In this document: positions 1-8,292 of the stretch, one piece after another
Layout of the letters: the number at the start of each line of letters is the position of its first letter
Position numbering within the stretch: position 1 is the stretch's first letter
Made by a program: the position numbers and the translations under genes
Notes under the pieces: generated by a model
Told to the model about the DNA's origin: nothing
The model's database searches: none
The model's input: the letters and a program-made list of their open reading frames with translations, nothing else
Origin: Mycetocola miduiensis
GTDB lineage: Bacteria > Actinomycetota > Actinomycetes > Actinomycetales > Microbacteriaceae
NCBI RefSeq assembly: GCF_900115155.1
Contig: NZ_FOVM01000007.1
Location: 124,001 to 188,000 of the forward strand
Direction of reading: 5' to 3'
DNA: 64,000 bases

Positions 1-589
1 CGACGAACAGCGCAGGGCGTAGTGTCGCCTCGCGGGACTGACGGGCCAGGTGGTCGAGCATGTCGGGTATCGCCTGCGCCATATCGGAGTGCACGCTGGC
101 CAGCTGGGCGCCCGGCTTCGGCTGGTAGCCGCCATCGGTGACCACGGCGCGGCCGTTCTCCAGGCTCTGCTCCACGATCGGGTCCCCGGGAAGAGGGTCG
201 ACAACGATCACTCCGTCTAGGGGCAGATAGGTTTCGATTCGACCGTCGACGCTACTGGGCGCGGCCGAGATCGAATATCCGTGTTCCACTGCCTCGATGG
301 CGGCGCCGGCAATGATGCTGCGGTAATAGGGCATGTAGGTCTGTTCCCAGACCGCCGAGTCGCGGTAGCTGACGACGATACCGATCACCCGCGACCTGCC
401 GGAGCGCAGTGCCTGACCGATCGCGTTCGGCCGGTAGCCAAGTTTCGACCCCACCTCGAGCACCCGCTCCCTGGTGGCAGCGGCGACTTCACCCTTGTTG
501 TTGTAGACCTGCGAAACCGTCGCCGTGGAGACGCCAGCGGCCTTCGCGACATCCTGAATGCCGATCTTCTTGTTCGAAACCGTGCTCAC
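1..589 (-). CDS. LacI-family transcriptional regulator (3' part beyond window)
   Basis: The reading frame opens with GTG at 589, with GGAG just upstream, and runs off the left edge, so about 196 residues are visible. An N-terminal LacI helix-turn-helix is clear: IGIQDVAKAAGVSTATVSQV followed by a hinge region ending in GYRPNAIGQALRSGRSRVIG. After it comes the start of a periplasmic-binding-like effector domain with VIGIVVSYRDS and LDGVIVVDPLPGD. Such proteins are normally sugar- or nucleoside-responsive repressors. It diverges from the ABC importer operon starting at 696, and a LacI-type palindrome lies between them, so it probably controls that operon. The effector is unknown. Confidence 0.93.
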   Translation of the reverse strand, partial: MSTVSNKKIGIQDVAKAAGVSTATVSQVYNNKGEVAAATRERVLEVGSKLGYRPNAIGQALRSGRSRVIGIVVSYRDSAVWEQTYMPYYRSIIAGAAIEAVEHGYSISAAPSSVDGRIETYLPLDGVIVVDPLPGDPIVEQSLENGRAVVTDGGYQPKPGAQLASVHSDMAQAIPDMLDHLARQSREATLRPALFV

Positions 590-622
590 CGCTCCGCCTG
601 CTCCTGCCGTCGACCACCCATC

Positions 623-652
623 TTGACGGAGGGTGCGATTACTGAATACTAT
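623..652 (+). promoter_or_regulatory. sigma70-type promoter of the ABC importer operon
   Basis: TTGACG at 623-628 and TACTAT at 647-652 are separated by 18 bp, close to the housekeeping consensus. Transcription would begin near 659-661, immediately before the operator at 662-677. Confidence 0.7.
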
Positions 653-661
653 CGGCTGCCG

Positions 662-677
662 CCTAAAACGATTTAGG
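662..677. promoter_or_regulatory. probable LacI-family operator
   Basis: CCTAAAACGATTTAGG is a 16-bp palindrome with a central CG and seven of eight half-site positions matching, which is the usual shape of LacI-family operators. It sits just downstream of the -10 box and 18 bp before the ATG at 696, a position suited to blocking transcription. The divergent LacI-type gene at 589 is the obvious candidate ligand. Confidence 0.75.
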
Positions 678-695
678 TATGAGGAGAGGAATGCA

Positions 696-1580
696 ATGAC
701 GCACACCCCACGACTGCTCGTCCCCGCTGCAGCGATCGCAGCGCTTCTATTATTCAGCGGATGCAGCGCATCAGCGGAAGGAGAAGTCCTGGAGAGCGGA
801 AACCCCGCCTCATACGGTGACTGCGAACTCACCGGCGCCAGGGGCGAGTACACCCTGGAGACCAAGACCGAAGGCACCCTACTGGTGAAGGCAGACCTGC
901 CGAGCCCCGGCTGGTACAACGGCGACACGGTCGAAGACATCCGCAGCGGCTTCGACTTCTGCCTGCTCGTGAACATCGCGCACCGCGCCGGCATCGACAA
1001 CGTCAAGCTGCAGATGGCGTCATTCGACGGCCTCGTCGCAGGCAAGGCCGGCGACATGGACCTGTCACTCAACCAGATCACCATCACCGACGAACGCCGC
1101 CAAGTCATGGACTTCTCCGACCCGTACTTCCAGTCGACGGCGGGCGTGCTGGTCAAGAAGGGGGCGGATGTCACCGAGTCGACCCTCTCGAGCAGTCACC
1201 TCGGCGTGAAGCAGGGCACCGTCGGGCAGCTGCTGGTCGCCGACGTCATCAAGCCGGAGAAGGCGGCATCCGTCTTCCCCGGAGACCCGGAGATGCAGGC
1301 AGCCGTACTCGCCGGGAACGTCGACGCGGGCATCCAGGATCTCAGCATCGTGCTGGGCGCTGCGACGCAGTCGGGCGGCAAGCTCGAGGTGGTGGGCCAG
1401 GTCCTCACCGATGAGGCGTACGGGATCATGATGGAGAAGGGCTCCCCCAACCTCGACACGATCAACAAGATCCTCGCCGACCTGAAGGCCGATCGCACCC
1501 TGGACAAGCTCAGCGCGGAGTACCTCGTGGATGCCTACGGCGTCGACCCGGCAAGCATCCCGGTATGGGACGTCAAGTGA
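696..1580 (+). CDS. ABC transporter substrate-binding lipoprotein, polar amino acid type
   Basis: The ATG at 696 follows the ribosome binding site GAGGAGAGG; an in-frame start at 633 would lie upstream of the promoter and is rejected. The 294-residue protein begins with a lipoprotein signal whose lipobox ends at Cys23 (LFSGC). The rest matches the family 3 solute-binding fold: LVNIAHRAGIDNVKLQ, the DERRQVMDFSDPYF segment and VDAGIQDLSIVLG. It would capture a polar amino acid or similar small solute outside the membrane and deliver it to the next two gene products. Two extra cysteines (YGDCEL and FDFCLL) might pair. The ligand cannot be inferred safely; control by LacI rather than by a nitrogen regulator is unusual. 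Confidence 0.9.
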   Translation: MTHTPRLLVPAAAIAALLLFSGCSASAEGEVLESGNPASYGDCELTGARGEYTLETKTEGTLLVKADLPSPGWYNGDTVEDIRSGFDFCLLVNIAHRAGIDNVKLQMASFDGLVAGKAGDMDLSLNQITITDERRQVMDFSDPYFQSTAGVLVKKGADVTESTLSSSHLGVKQGTVGQLLVADVIKPEKAASVFPGDPEMQAAVLAGNVDAGIQDLSIVLGAATQSGGKLEVVGQVLTDEAYGIMMEKGSPNLDTINKILADLKADRTLDKLSAEYLVDAYGVDPASIPVWDVK

Positions 1581-2686
1581 CGCTGAAAACTCCCCCGGTT
1601 GCGCGACCCCTCGGGGTCGCGCAACCCTCCCCGGTGGGCACGGCACGCACGCTGCTGCTGGCAGGAGTGCTGCTGTGCCTCCTCACCGTCGGGATGACCG
1701 GGTTCGCCGCCTACCTGACCATCACCGTCGCCGAGACAGGTGTGTGGAAGACCGCCCTCGGCGCCGCCACCCTGGTCGTGGTGGTCCTGGCCCTTCTCAC
1801 GGCGCGGCCTCTGATCAGTGGGTTCCGGCAACAGGTCGCCAGCACGACAGCCGCCGAGGCAGGCGACCTCGTCTCAGCCCGGAAGTTCCGTGCTCGCGCC
1901 GCCCAGTCGGGCTGGACCGCGCTCGGCTCCTGCCTCCCGCTCATGTTCATCGCCACGTTTACGATGTTCCTCCTTGCAAACGACCATGCCGTGCAGACAA
2001 CGTTCTTCGACGCGCAGTTCATGGCGCAAAGCGTGGGCGACGTGACCGTGGCGTTTGGGGAGAACATCAAGATCGCCCTGCTCGCCGAGGCGTTCGTGCT
2101 CGTCTGGGCGCTCGTCATCGCGCTGGCCCGGCTGGCGCCATCGAAGGCGGGGCGGCCGCTGAGGTGGCTGGCCACCGCGTACGTCGACGTCTTCCGCGCC
2201 ATCCCGTCGATCATCGTGATCTACCTGGTCGGCTTCGGCCTTCCGCTGGCTGGTGTGCCGATCCTCAGCGAGATGGGGCCGATGTGGTCCGCCGTCCTCG
2301 CCCTCACCCTCACCTATGGCGCCTACGTGGCCGAGGTGTACCGGGCCGGCATCGAAGGCATCCACTGGTCACAGGTTTCCGCCGCCCGTTCACTCGGACT
2401 CTCCTACGGTAAAACTATGCGGCACGTGATCGTGCCTCAGGCGGTTCGCAAGGTGACCCCGCCGCTGCTGAACGATTTCATCGGGCTGCAGAAGGACACT
2501 GCTTTGGTCACCATCATTGGAACGGTCGACGCGTTCACACAGGCGAAGATGTACTCCAGCAACTACTTCAACCTGTCATCGGTGACGGTGGTCGCGATCC
2601 TGTTCATCATCATCACAATCCCGCAGACCCGCTTCGTCGACCGGCTCCTCGAGCGCGACGCACGCCGCCAATTGAGCAAGGGATAG
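1577..2686 (+). CDS. ABC transporter permease, HisM/GlnP type
   Basis: GTG at 1577 overlaps the preceding stop by four bases (GTGA), so translational coupling is likely; an in-frame ATG at 1565 has no ribosome binding site. The C-terminal two thirds is a standard polar amino acid permease, with VDVFRAIPSIIVIYLVGFG and the EAA loop YVAEVYRAGIEGIHWSQ around residues 250-268, followed by SAARSLGLSYGKTMRHVIVPQA. The N-terminal about 130 residues add two to three membrane segments and a charged loop not found in minimal permeases. This single permease would form a homodimer with the ATPase encoded next. Confidence 0.9.
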   Translation: MTLKTPPVARPLGVAQPSPVGTARTLLLAGVLLCLLTVGMTGFAAYLTITVAETGVWKTALGAATLVVVVLALLTARPLISGFRQQVASTTAAEAGDLVSARKFRARAAQSGWTALGSCLPLMFIATFTMFLLANDHAVQTTFFDAQFMAQSVGDVTVAFGENIKIALLAEAFVLVWALVIALARLAPSKAGRPLRWLATAYVDVFRAIPSIIVIYLVGFGLPLAGVPILSEMGPMWSAVLALTLTYGAYVAEVYRAGIEGIHWSQVSAARSLGLSYGKTMRHVIVPQAVRKVTPPLLNDFIGLQKDTALVTIIGTVDAFTQAKMYSSNYFNLSSVTVVAILFIIITIPQTRFVDRLLERDARRQLSKG

Positions 2687-2688
2687 TC

Positions 2689-3432
2689 ATGGCTTTTCTC
2701 GAACTGAACGATGTCGAAAAGTCCTACGCCACCAACCCGGTGCTGCGCGGCATCACCCTGCATGTGGCCAAGCACCAGGTGGTGTGCCTGATCGGCGCAT
2801 CCGGCTGCGGAAAGTCGACGCTACTTCGCTGCGTCAACGCACTGGAAGACATCCAGGGCGGAGACATCAGGCTGGATGGCGACGTGGTCTCCGGGGAGGG
2901 CATCGACGTCAACTCGCTCCGCCGCAAAGTGGGCATCGTGTTCCAGAGCTTCAACCTTTTTCCCCACATGACCGTGCTGCAGAACGTCACCCTGTCGCCC
3001 ATCCGGGTGCTGGGGGTGCCGCGGGCGGATGCCGAGAAGCAGGCGATCGCGCTGCTCACCCGGGTCGGACTCGCCGAGAAAGCGGATGCCTACCCTGACC
3101 AGTTGTCGGGCGGGCAGCAGCAGCGCGTCGCCATCGTCCGGGCGCTCGCCATGAACCCGGAGGTGCTGCTGCTCGATGAGATCACGTCAGCCCTCGACCC
3201 TGAACTGGTCGCCGAGGTGCTCAACATCGTGCGGGACCTCGCCGCGGACGGCCTGACCATCCTGATGGCAACGCATGAGATGTCGTTCGCGCGCGAGGTG
3301 GCGGACACGGTCGCATACATCCACGAAGGCACCGTGCTCGAGCAGGGACCGCCCGCGGACATCTTCGGTGCGCCACAGCATGAACGCACCCAGGCGTTCC
3401 TGAAGAAGATTATTGAAGCGGGAAGGCTGTGA
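2689..3432 (+). CDS. ABC transporter ATP-binding protein, GlnQ type
   Basis: Starts two bases after the permease stop. The 247-residue protein has Walker A GASGCGKST (residues 36-44), Q-loop VFQSFNLFPHMTV, signature LSGGQQQR (139-146), Walker B LLLDE followed by ITSALDPE, and the H-loop ATHEMSFA. These are the features of a polar amino acid importer ATPase. The D-loop region reads EITSALDPE where EPTSALDPE is usual, a mild change. It powers the permease encoded at 1577-2686. Confidence 0.95.
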   Translation: MAFLELNDVEKSYATNPVLRGITLHVAKHQVVCLIGASGCGKSTLLRCVNALEDIQGGDIRLDGDVVSGEGIDVNSLRRKVGIVFQSFNLFPHMTVLQNVTLSPIRVLGVPRADAEKQAIALLTRVGLAEKADAYPDQLSGGQQQRVAIVRALAMNPEVLLLDEITSALDPELVAEVLNIVRDLAADGLTILMATHEMSFAREVADTVAYIHEGTVLEQGPPADIFGAPQHERTQAFLKKIIEAGRL

Positions 3433-4205
3433 GAGTGACCACAGTATTGGTCGTGGAGCACGAGTCGAATGCCGGCGTCGGCCTGGTCGGCGAACGCATC
3501 CGTGCCGCCGGGGCAGCGCTGGACGTGGTGGGGCCTGAGGCGGGGCGAGACATCCCGTTGACCGCAGACGGCTACAATGGCGTCGTGGTCCTCGGCGGAA
3601 CGCCGGGCCCCACGGATGACGTCACCGCCGAGTGGCTGCCACGCGTGCGAACTCTGATCGCTCACTGCCTGGACACCGAGGTGCCGTTCCTCGGAATCTG
3701 CCTCGGAGCCGAGCTCCTAGCCGTCGTCGCGAACGGTGTGGTCGGCCCGGTGCGCAACGGCGCCGAGGTCGGACTGACCGAACTGGCACTCACGGCGGCT
3801 GCCGAGGACGACCCGCTCCTGGGCGGCCTGACCGGCCAGCTCAGGGCTTTGCAATGGCACACACTGGAAGTGCACGAACTTCCGCCGGGCGTGGTGTCGC
3901 TGTGCTCCAGTGACCGGTGCCCGAACCAGGCGTTCCGGGTCGGGGCCACGGCCTGGGGACTGCAGTTCCACCTGGAGGCATTGGCGGCGACCGCCGAGGA
4001 GTGGGCCGGCGAGGACAGCGAGGATCTGCGCTCGGTCGGGCTGACCGGATCTGAGGTGGTTGCGCGGATGCAGGAGCACGAGGTTTCGCTGCGTGACACG
4101 TGGTCGACTGTGGCTGACCGCTGGATGTCGCTGGTCGTCAGCGCGGCTGACCAATTGGCGGAGCCAGCATCCGAAGTACTGAACTCGCACGCGCGCCGCT
4201 CGTGA
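3429..4205 (+). CDS. class I glutamine amidotransferase-like protein
   Basis: GTG at 3429 overlaps the ATPase stop by four bases (GTGA), making it the fourth gene of the operon. The 258-residue protein has the class I glutaminase core: nucleophile Cys91 in FLGICLGAELLA and a His181/Glu183 pair in WGLQFHLEA, so the triad is complete. Similar stand-alone proteins are annotated as GMP synthase-like amidotransferases or gamma-glutamyl hydrolases of amine catabolism. Its place in a transporter operon suggests it acts on the imported solute, perhaps removing a glutamyl or amide group; that is inference. Confidence 0.85.
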   Translation: MRVTTVLVVEHESNAGVGLVGERIRAAGAALDVVGPEAGRDIPLTADGYNGVVVLGGTPGPTDDVTAEWLPRVRTLIAHCLDTEVPFLGICLGAELLAVVANGVVGPVRNGAEVGLTELALTAAAEDDPLLGGLTGQLRALQWHTLEVHELPPGVVSLCSSDRCPNQAFRVGATAWGLQFHLEALAATAEEWAGEDSEDLRSVGLTGSEVVARMQEHEVSLRDTWSTVADRWMSLVVSAADQLAEPASEVLNSHARRS

Positions 4206-4585
4206 CGCCATCGGGAGCGAGCCGTTGCTATAAAACGAGGGTGGACCGGTCCAGCCGATTCAGGGATGCCGCGTGAGCGGCGCAATTTGAAGTAGGGCGG
4301 ACGGGACTTGAACCCGTGACCGACGGATGGCGACGGATCGCTTCCGACGACTGGCCGTGGACGCTGAAACCTCGACTGATTTGGATCTGACCGGGAGTCC
4401 GCGGATAACGCCTCATATGGTCGATCGGTGGCAGTCCGGTGCGCGAGCCTGGCCTTCCCTGCTCGGCTCTACCCCGCTGCCAGCGGATGTAGCGCTGGTG
4501 CTCGCTCGGACGGCGGGAATATTTCGGCGAGGAATCCTGCCGGGTGCGGTACCGTGGCGCTTCCGGCGAAACAGAAGGATCAGGG
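4206..4585. other. gene-free stretch carrying the left island end
   Basis: No convincing coding sequence. It contains the truncated tRNA copy at 4282-4328. After that lies unremarkable sequence leading to the FUSC gene, whose ATG at 4586 is preceded by AAGGATCAGGG. Confidence 0.6.
4282..4328. repeat. attL-like truncated tRNA copy
   Basis: Matches 13432-13478 at 46 of 47 positions, the exception being base 4289. It carries the T arm, the acceptor 3' strand and part of the anticodon 3' strand of the tRNA, but is followed by unrelated sequence, so it cannot encode a tRNA. Confidence 0.85.
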
Positions 4586-5893
4586 ATGGCTGCACGAATC
4601 CGTTGGCGTGGCGCCCGTCCACGCTGGAACCCCCGTCAGCTCTTGTGGTGGCTGTGGCCCGAACTGCCCGCATCATGGTCGCAGGTGCCGGAACGGCTGC
4701 TGCCCGCCGTCACCCAGATTGCCCGACTCACCATTGCAGCGGTGGTCGCGTACGTCATCGCGGACGCCTTGTTTCCGGGCATTCTCGACCTCACGGCCCC
4801 CCTTACGGCGCTCCTCGTTGTACAAGTTTCCACGGTGGGCACGCTGCTCATGGGATTGGTGCGGGTCGGGGCGGTTTTGACCGGCGTGCTTGTCGCGGTG
4901 GCCGTCACTACGTTCCTAGGGCTCACGTGGTGGAGCCTCGCTTTGGTAATGGCCGCGTCCCTCACGATCGCCTATCTTCTGCGCCTCGGCGACCAAACGC
5001 TGGAGGCGCCGATCAGCGGGATGCTCATCCTTGCGGTGTCAGCACCCGGAGTTGCCGCTGAAGTGCGGGTGGCGAACACACTGATCGGCACGGCCGTCGG
5101 GGTCGCCTTCAGCCTGATTGCACCGATCGCCATTCCGAACGCGCGGGCCAGTCAGGCAGTACGCCGCGTCATCCGATCCCAAGCTGCGCTGTTGAATGAG
5201 GTCGCCTCGACTCTCGGGGATCGTGCTCCGCATCCCGAGGAGGTGACCGCCTGGACCGAGTGGATCGGTGACATCGCCGCAGAGTTGCGTGCCGCAGCAG
5301 CCGCGGTGGAAGCGGCCAGGGAGAGCCGGCGTCTCAATCCGCGGGCACTCGCCACCGCTACAGTCCACCCTGGCCTCGCGTCAGCCGTCGGGAGGCTAGA
5401 CCGGTCGCTCGCCGCGGAGCGGATCCTCATCGCCGCGATCGGACGACAGGCTCCCGTCCACTCCGGCAGCTCATCCGGTCCGTTGGAAGCCGAACTGCGG
5501 CGCGCCTTCGCAGTAGCACTCGATGACGTTGCCAACAGTCTGCGCGCATTCGGTGACCTGGTTCAAGCAGAGTACGAGGACGCAAAAGCGGACCGTTCAG
5601 AGGAGGCGTTCGAGCGGACGCTGGAGGCCGTGCGCGAGGCGCGAGCCGTGATAACGGAACTCGCCCTCATCGACGTGGACCCGCGCGGGCAGGCCGAGCT
5701 ATGGATCCTGCACAGCTCGGTGCTTGCCGCGCTCGAGCAGGTTGTGGCACAACTCGACGTCGACGTCGACGTCGCGCGTACGGGTCGCAGAACGGAGCCT
5801 TGGGTCGCGCGTCGGTTGCTTCCGATGATTCGCCTGCCTCGCGCCAGCCGTCCGGATCACAGAAAGCCAAAGGGACTCGGCCCGAACAGGTAG
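4586..5893 (+). CDS. FUSC-family (aromatic acid exporter-like) membrane protein
   Basis: ATG at 4586 follows AAGGATCAGGG; in-frame ATG 4544 is less well placed. Of 435 residues, about 45-190 hold five to six hydrophobic segments arranged like an FUSC/ArAE half-transporter, for example LTIAAVVAYVIADALFP, GAVLTGVLVAVAVTTFLGL and LIGTAVGVAFSLIAPIAIP. Residues 200-435 form a hydrophilic, alanine- and glutamate-rich helical region, probably cytoplasmic. Relatives are linked to efflux of aromatic acids or to envelope stress; the substrate here is unknown. It is the first gene inside the island. An aspartate/valine run (VDVDVDVA) near the C-terminus is a small low-complexity patch. Confidence 0.75.
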   Translation: MAARIRWRGARPRWNPRQLLWWLWPELPASWSQVPERLLPAVTQIARLTIAAVVAYVIADALFPGILDLTAPLTALLVVQVSTVGTLLMGLVRVGAVLTGVLVAVAVTTFLGLTWWSLALVMAASLTIAYLLRLGDQTLEAPISGMLILAVSAPGVAAEVRVANTLIGTAVGVAFSLIAPIAIPNARASQAVRRVIRSQAALLNEVASTLGDRAPHPEEVTAWTEWIGDIAAELRAAAAAVEAARESRRLNPRALATATVHPGLASAVGRLDRSLAAERILIAAIGRQAPVHSGSSSGPLEAELRRAFAVALDDVANSLRAFGDLVQAEYEDAKADRSEEAFERTLEAVREARAVITELALIDVDPRGQAELWILHSSVLAALEQVVAQLDVDVDVARTGRRTEPWVARRLLPMIRLPRASRPDHRKPKGLGPNR

Positions 5894-6108
5894 TCGTCAG
5901 ACGGGGCGCCAGTCCCATGAACTTCGCCGCATGACAGTGAGAATCCTCGACGGAGCCACTCACACGACTATCCGACAGGTTCTGGTACCGCATCGGCGAG
6001 ACTTCGGCAGGGTCGAAGACAACGGCCAGAACATCGATCTCACCGAGGAGTGAGGCTGCGAGCTTCTGTAATGTTTCCTCGACTTCTAACCCCACAGGTC
6101 AGCGGTGG
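5894..6108. other. non-coding stretch between FUSC gene and Ltp fragment
   Basis: Both strands lack an ORF with a recognisable product. Stops occur in all frames or the frames merely continue from neighbours. I see no repeats or hairpins of note. Confidence 0.4.
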
Positions 6109-6358
6109 TCAATACCCAACCGCTGCGAGACCGGCATTTGCCTGCTCCGGGGTGAACTGCGACCCGTACTGGCTAGTCAGCTGCTCATAAAGTCCGTCGC
6201 GGCTGAACGAGCTGTATTCCAAGTAGGACTTCGCTTGCTCCGCAGCCTCGGCGTTCCAATCGGGGGCAAGGTAGTCCACCGCCCACGTCGCCACGTCCAA
6301 TGGGTAGCCCGAGCCGTACTGGCTGCCCAGTTGGTTATGGATCCCTGTCAGCTGAACG
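6109..6358 (-). pseudogene. Ltp-type host-surface lipoprotein domain, 5'-truncated remnant
   Basis: The last 80 or so codons of this minus-strand frame read as one and a half copies of the Ltp (host cell surface-exposed lipoprotein) helical repeat: WAVDYLAPDWNAEAAEQA, KSYLEYSSFSRDGLYEQL and then FTPEQANAGLAAVGY before the stop. Repeats of this kind form the C-terminal part of small membrane lipoproteins; the streptococcal prophage protein Ltp blocks phage DNA entry. Here the signal sequence, lipobox and the first repeat are missing. The homologous part begins exactly where the upstream membrane-protein gene ends (6359), suggesting a deletion or recombination joint. Translation would need an unseen start. 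Confidence 0.6.
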
Positions 6359-7264
6359 CTAGCCCGAGCCGTCCAAGCAACCCGGAGTCTCCGGTTCGCA
6401 CTCACCGACGCCTTGCTCTTCGAGAAACCAAGCCGGCAGATCATCACGGCTGGGGCTGATCGAGAAGACGTTGGAATCGATGAGCGGGTATCCACTACTG
6501 GTCTCCGCATAGAAGTTCGGTGCCGTGGAGCTTCGGAAGTCGGCCATCTGATTTGGTGCATCGGTAACGCTTCCCGTGTACGGCTGAAGGAACGATCCTG
6601 ACGAGTCCGTCAGCCGATTGGCTGGGTCGCAAACACCATTTACGCCCCAGGCGTAGGCGTGGAAACGCGTGCTGTGGTCTGCCTGTGGGCCGATGATTTC
6701 GGCGTAGATCACCGGGCCACCACCTGAGCCTTCACCCGGATAACTGATGGTCACGGCATCGGGCTGGGTGTTATTGATGCTGGACAACGAGTCGGAGTTG
6801 AGCGAGGCGGTCGTGAATCCGGGCGTCGTGAACGACGGATGGAATCCACCGTCGCAGCTGAGGACACTCAACATCACGACTTCTTCCGAGTCATCGACAA
6901 GGGCAGATACGACAAACTTTTCTTGGATATAGAGGCGATAGCTGACGATCTCGGTCAGGTCAGCACCACGTTGGACGCTGCCCTCGTGGGTCGTCGATGG
7001 CTCTCCGAGGATTTGCGTCAGTCGGTCGCCGCTCAACCCGGCAGCCAACGGTTCGAGCATCTCGTAGTCCTCGTAGTTGGTCCACGTTGCTCTCAGATAG
7101 GTTCCGGCAGCGAAGATGACCAGGATGGCCGAGATGAGTCCTGCGATGGCGAGTACCGATTTGGTGATCCGTCGCATGACGAACCAAGTGGGCCACGCGG
7201 ACCGCCACAACCACGGTCGCTCGTAGCTGGGGATTTTGTCGTAGTCGTTCGAATCGTCTGACAC
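6359..7264 (-). CDS. ETEC_3214-like single-pass membrane protein
   Basis: I place the start at GTG 7264, about 300 residues before the stop, because it gives a short acidic N-terminus (VSDDSNDYDKIPSYERPW) and follows a purine-rich GGGGG stretch; the frame stays open to 7399. One membrane segment, SVLAIAGLISAILVIFAAG, lies near residues 33-51. The exported part has an early motif LTQILGEPSTTHEG and a later FVVSALVDDSEEVVMLSVLS, the pattern of the poorly characterised ETEC_3214 family. Function is unknown. It may be truncated at its C-terminus, since the stop falls right at the joint with the Ltp fragment. Assignment rests on pattern memory, so confidence is moderate. Confidence 0.6.
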   Translation of the reverse strand: MSDDSNDYDKIPSYERPWLWRSAWPTWFVMRRITKSVLAIAGLISAILVIFAAGTYLRATWTNYEDYEMLEPLAAGLSGDRLTQILGEPSTTHEGSVQRGADLTEIVSYRLYIQEKFVVSALVDDSEEVVMLSVLSCDGGFHPSFTTPGFTTASLNSDSLSSINNTQPDAVTISYPGEGSGGGPVIYAEIIGPQADHSTRFHAYAWGVNGVCDPANRLTDSSGSFLQPYTGSVTDAPNQMADFRSSTAPNFYAETSSGYPLIDSNVFSISPSRDDLPAWFLEEQGVGECEPETPGCLDGSG

Positions 7265-7517
7265 ATTGGCCCCCGGTGAACGCGATCGATGACTCCGATT
7301 AACGAGAGGATCCTCCGAGCGGCGCCCGGCGGCCAGCCATCGAGGGCGTGTCCTGATTCTCGCCTCACCGCATCCCATCACGGAAGGCAAGTGGCGCACA
7401 ATCCCTCGCGTGGAGGTTCGGCGTAGCGTCCGAGCGTAGGCCCTGATCTTGGAGGTTGGACTGAAGACATGACGCAGCGCTGATCACGGTGGCTCATCCG
7501 TGCTGACGTTCGTCGTT

Positions 7518-7540
7518 GTCCCTTGACCTGTTCAAGGGAC
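7518..7540. repeat. 9-bp inverted repeat with 5-base loop
   Basis: GTCCCTTGA at 7518-7526 is perfectly mirrored by TCAAGGGAC at 7532-7540. It lacks a T-run on either side, so an operator is as likely as a terminator. Confidence 0.5.
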
Positions 7541-7604
7541 GGTCACCGTGAATGCCCTCGTTACCCGAAAGTGCGTACTTCCGTGCTCCAAGAACATGAA
7601 TTAC

Positions 7605-7619
7605 GGTAACTGAGTTACC
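7605..7619. promoter_or_regulatory. perfect palindrome upstream of NAD(P)H-binding gene, probable operator
   Basis: GGTAACTGAGTTACC is a perfect 7-1-7 palindrome 22 bp before the ATG at 7642. Genes for NAD(P)H-binding proteins of this type are commonly paired with an HxlR-type repressor binding short palindromes; no such regulator gene is in the island, so the repressor may have been lost or lies elsewhere. Confidence 0.55.
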
Positions 7620-7641
7620 AGCAGGAAGTAGAGAGGCGATC

Positions 7642-8292
7642 ATGGCACGAATCACCGTCCTCGGAGGCACCGGATACGCCGGAGCAGCGGTCGTTGCGGA
7701 AGCGGCTGCGCGTGGGCACCAGGTCACCTCGGTCAGCCGTTCAGAGCCGGCGACGCGCATCGAGGGCGTCGACTACGTGATCGGCTCGGCCTTGGACGCT
7801 GACATCCTCGACGCCGTTCTACCCGGCCGTGATGTCATCTACTCGGCACTTGCCCCGCGCGGCGAGATGGCCGGCAAGCTCGAAGGGGTGGTGGACGTGC
7901 TTATCTCCCGCCTCGCTGGAACGCCCACCCGCCTCGGCTACACCGGGGGCGCGTCGTCGCTGCACACGGAAGAAGGCGGTCCGACGCTTTGGGAAGTCTC
8001 CAAAGACCACCTCCCCGCCGAGGTGAAGCCCGAGGTCGAAACCGGCATCACCGTCTACGCGGCACTTCAGGCGTCGCCCGAGTCGCTCGACTGGTTCTAC
8101 GTGAGCCCGCCCGCCGAGTTCGGCTCATGGCTCGACACCCCTGACAAGGGCAGCTATGTGCTCGGAGGTGACGTGCTCTTGAAGGATTCCGACGGCAACT
8201 CGACCATCTCAGCGGCCGACCTTGCGATCGCCGTGGTCGACGAGATCGAAACACCCACCCACCATCGAGCGCGGTTTACAGCCATCCACTAG
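7642..8292 (+). CDS. NAD(P)H-binding (atypical SDR, YwnB/NmrA-like) protein
   Basis: ATG at 7642 is preceded by AGGAAGTAGAGAGG. The 216-residue protein starts with the Rossmann nucleotide-binding motif ITVLGGTGYAG (residues 4-14), continues with the expected RGHQVTSVSRS and VDYVIGSALDADIL segments, and has YTGGASSL where active SDRs place their central motif. Length and layout match the atypical SDRs annotated as NAD(P)H-binding or epimerase-like, often involved in redox stress. No classical YxxxK motif is present, as usual in this group. A perfect palindrome sits just upstream, suggesting repressor control. Confidence 0.85.
   Translation: MARITVLGGTGYAGAAVVAEAAARGHQVTSVSRSEPATRIEGVDYVIGSALDADILDAVLPGRDVIYSALAPRGEMAGKLEGVVDVLISRLAGTPTRLGYTGGASSLHTEEGGPTLWEVSKDHLPAEVKPEVETGITVYAALQASPESLDWFYVSPPAEFGSWLDTPDKGSYVLGGDVLLKDSDGNSTISAADLAIAVVDEIETPTHHRARFTAIH

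Larger units (their letters stand above)
7265..7641. other. intergenic region with two inverted repeats
   Basis: No gene is supported between the divergent membrane-protein gene and the NAD(P)H-binding gene. It contains a 9-bp inverted repeat at 7518-7540 and a 15-bp palindrome at 7605-7619, both listed separately. Confidence 0.6.

Noticed and set aside
4282-4328. Possible second tRNA gene
   Set aside because: Only the 3' part of the tRNA is present; the D arm and the 5' halves of the anticodon and acceptor stems are missing. It is an attachment-site copy.
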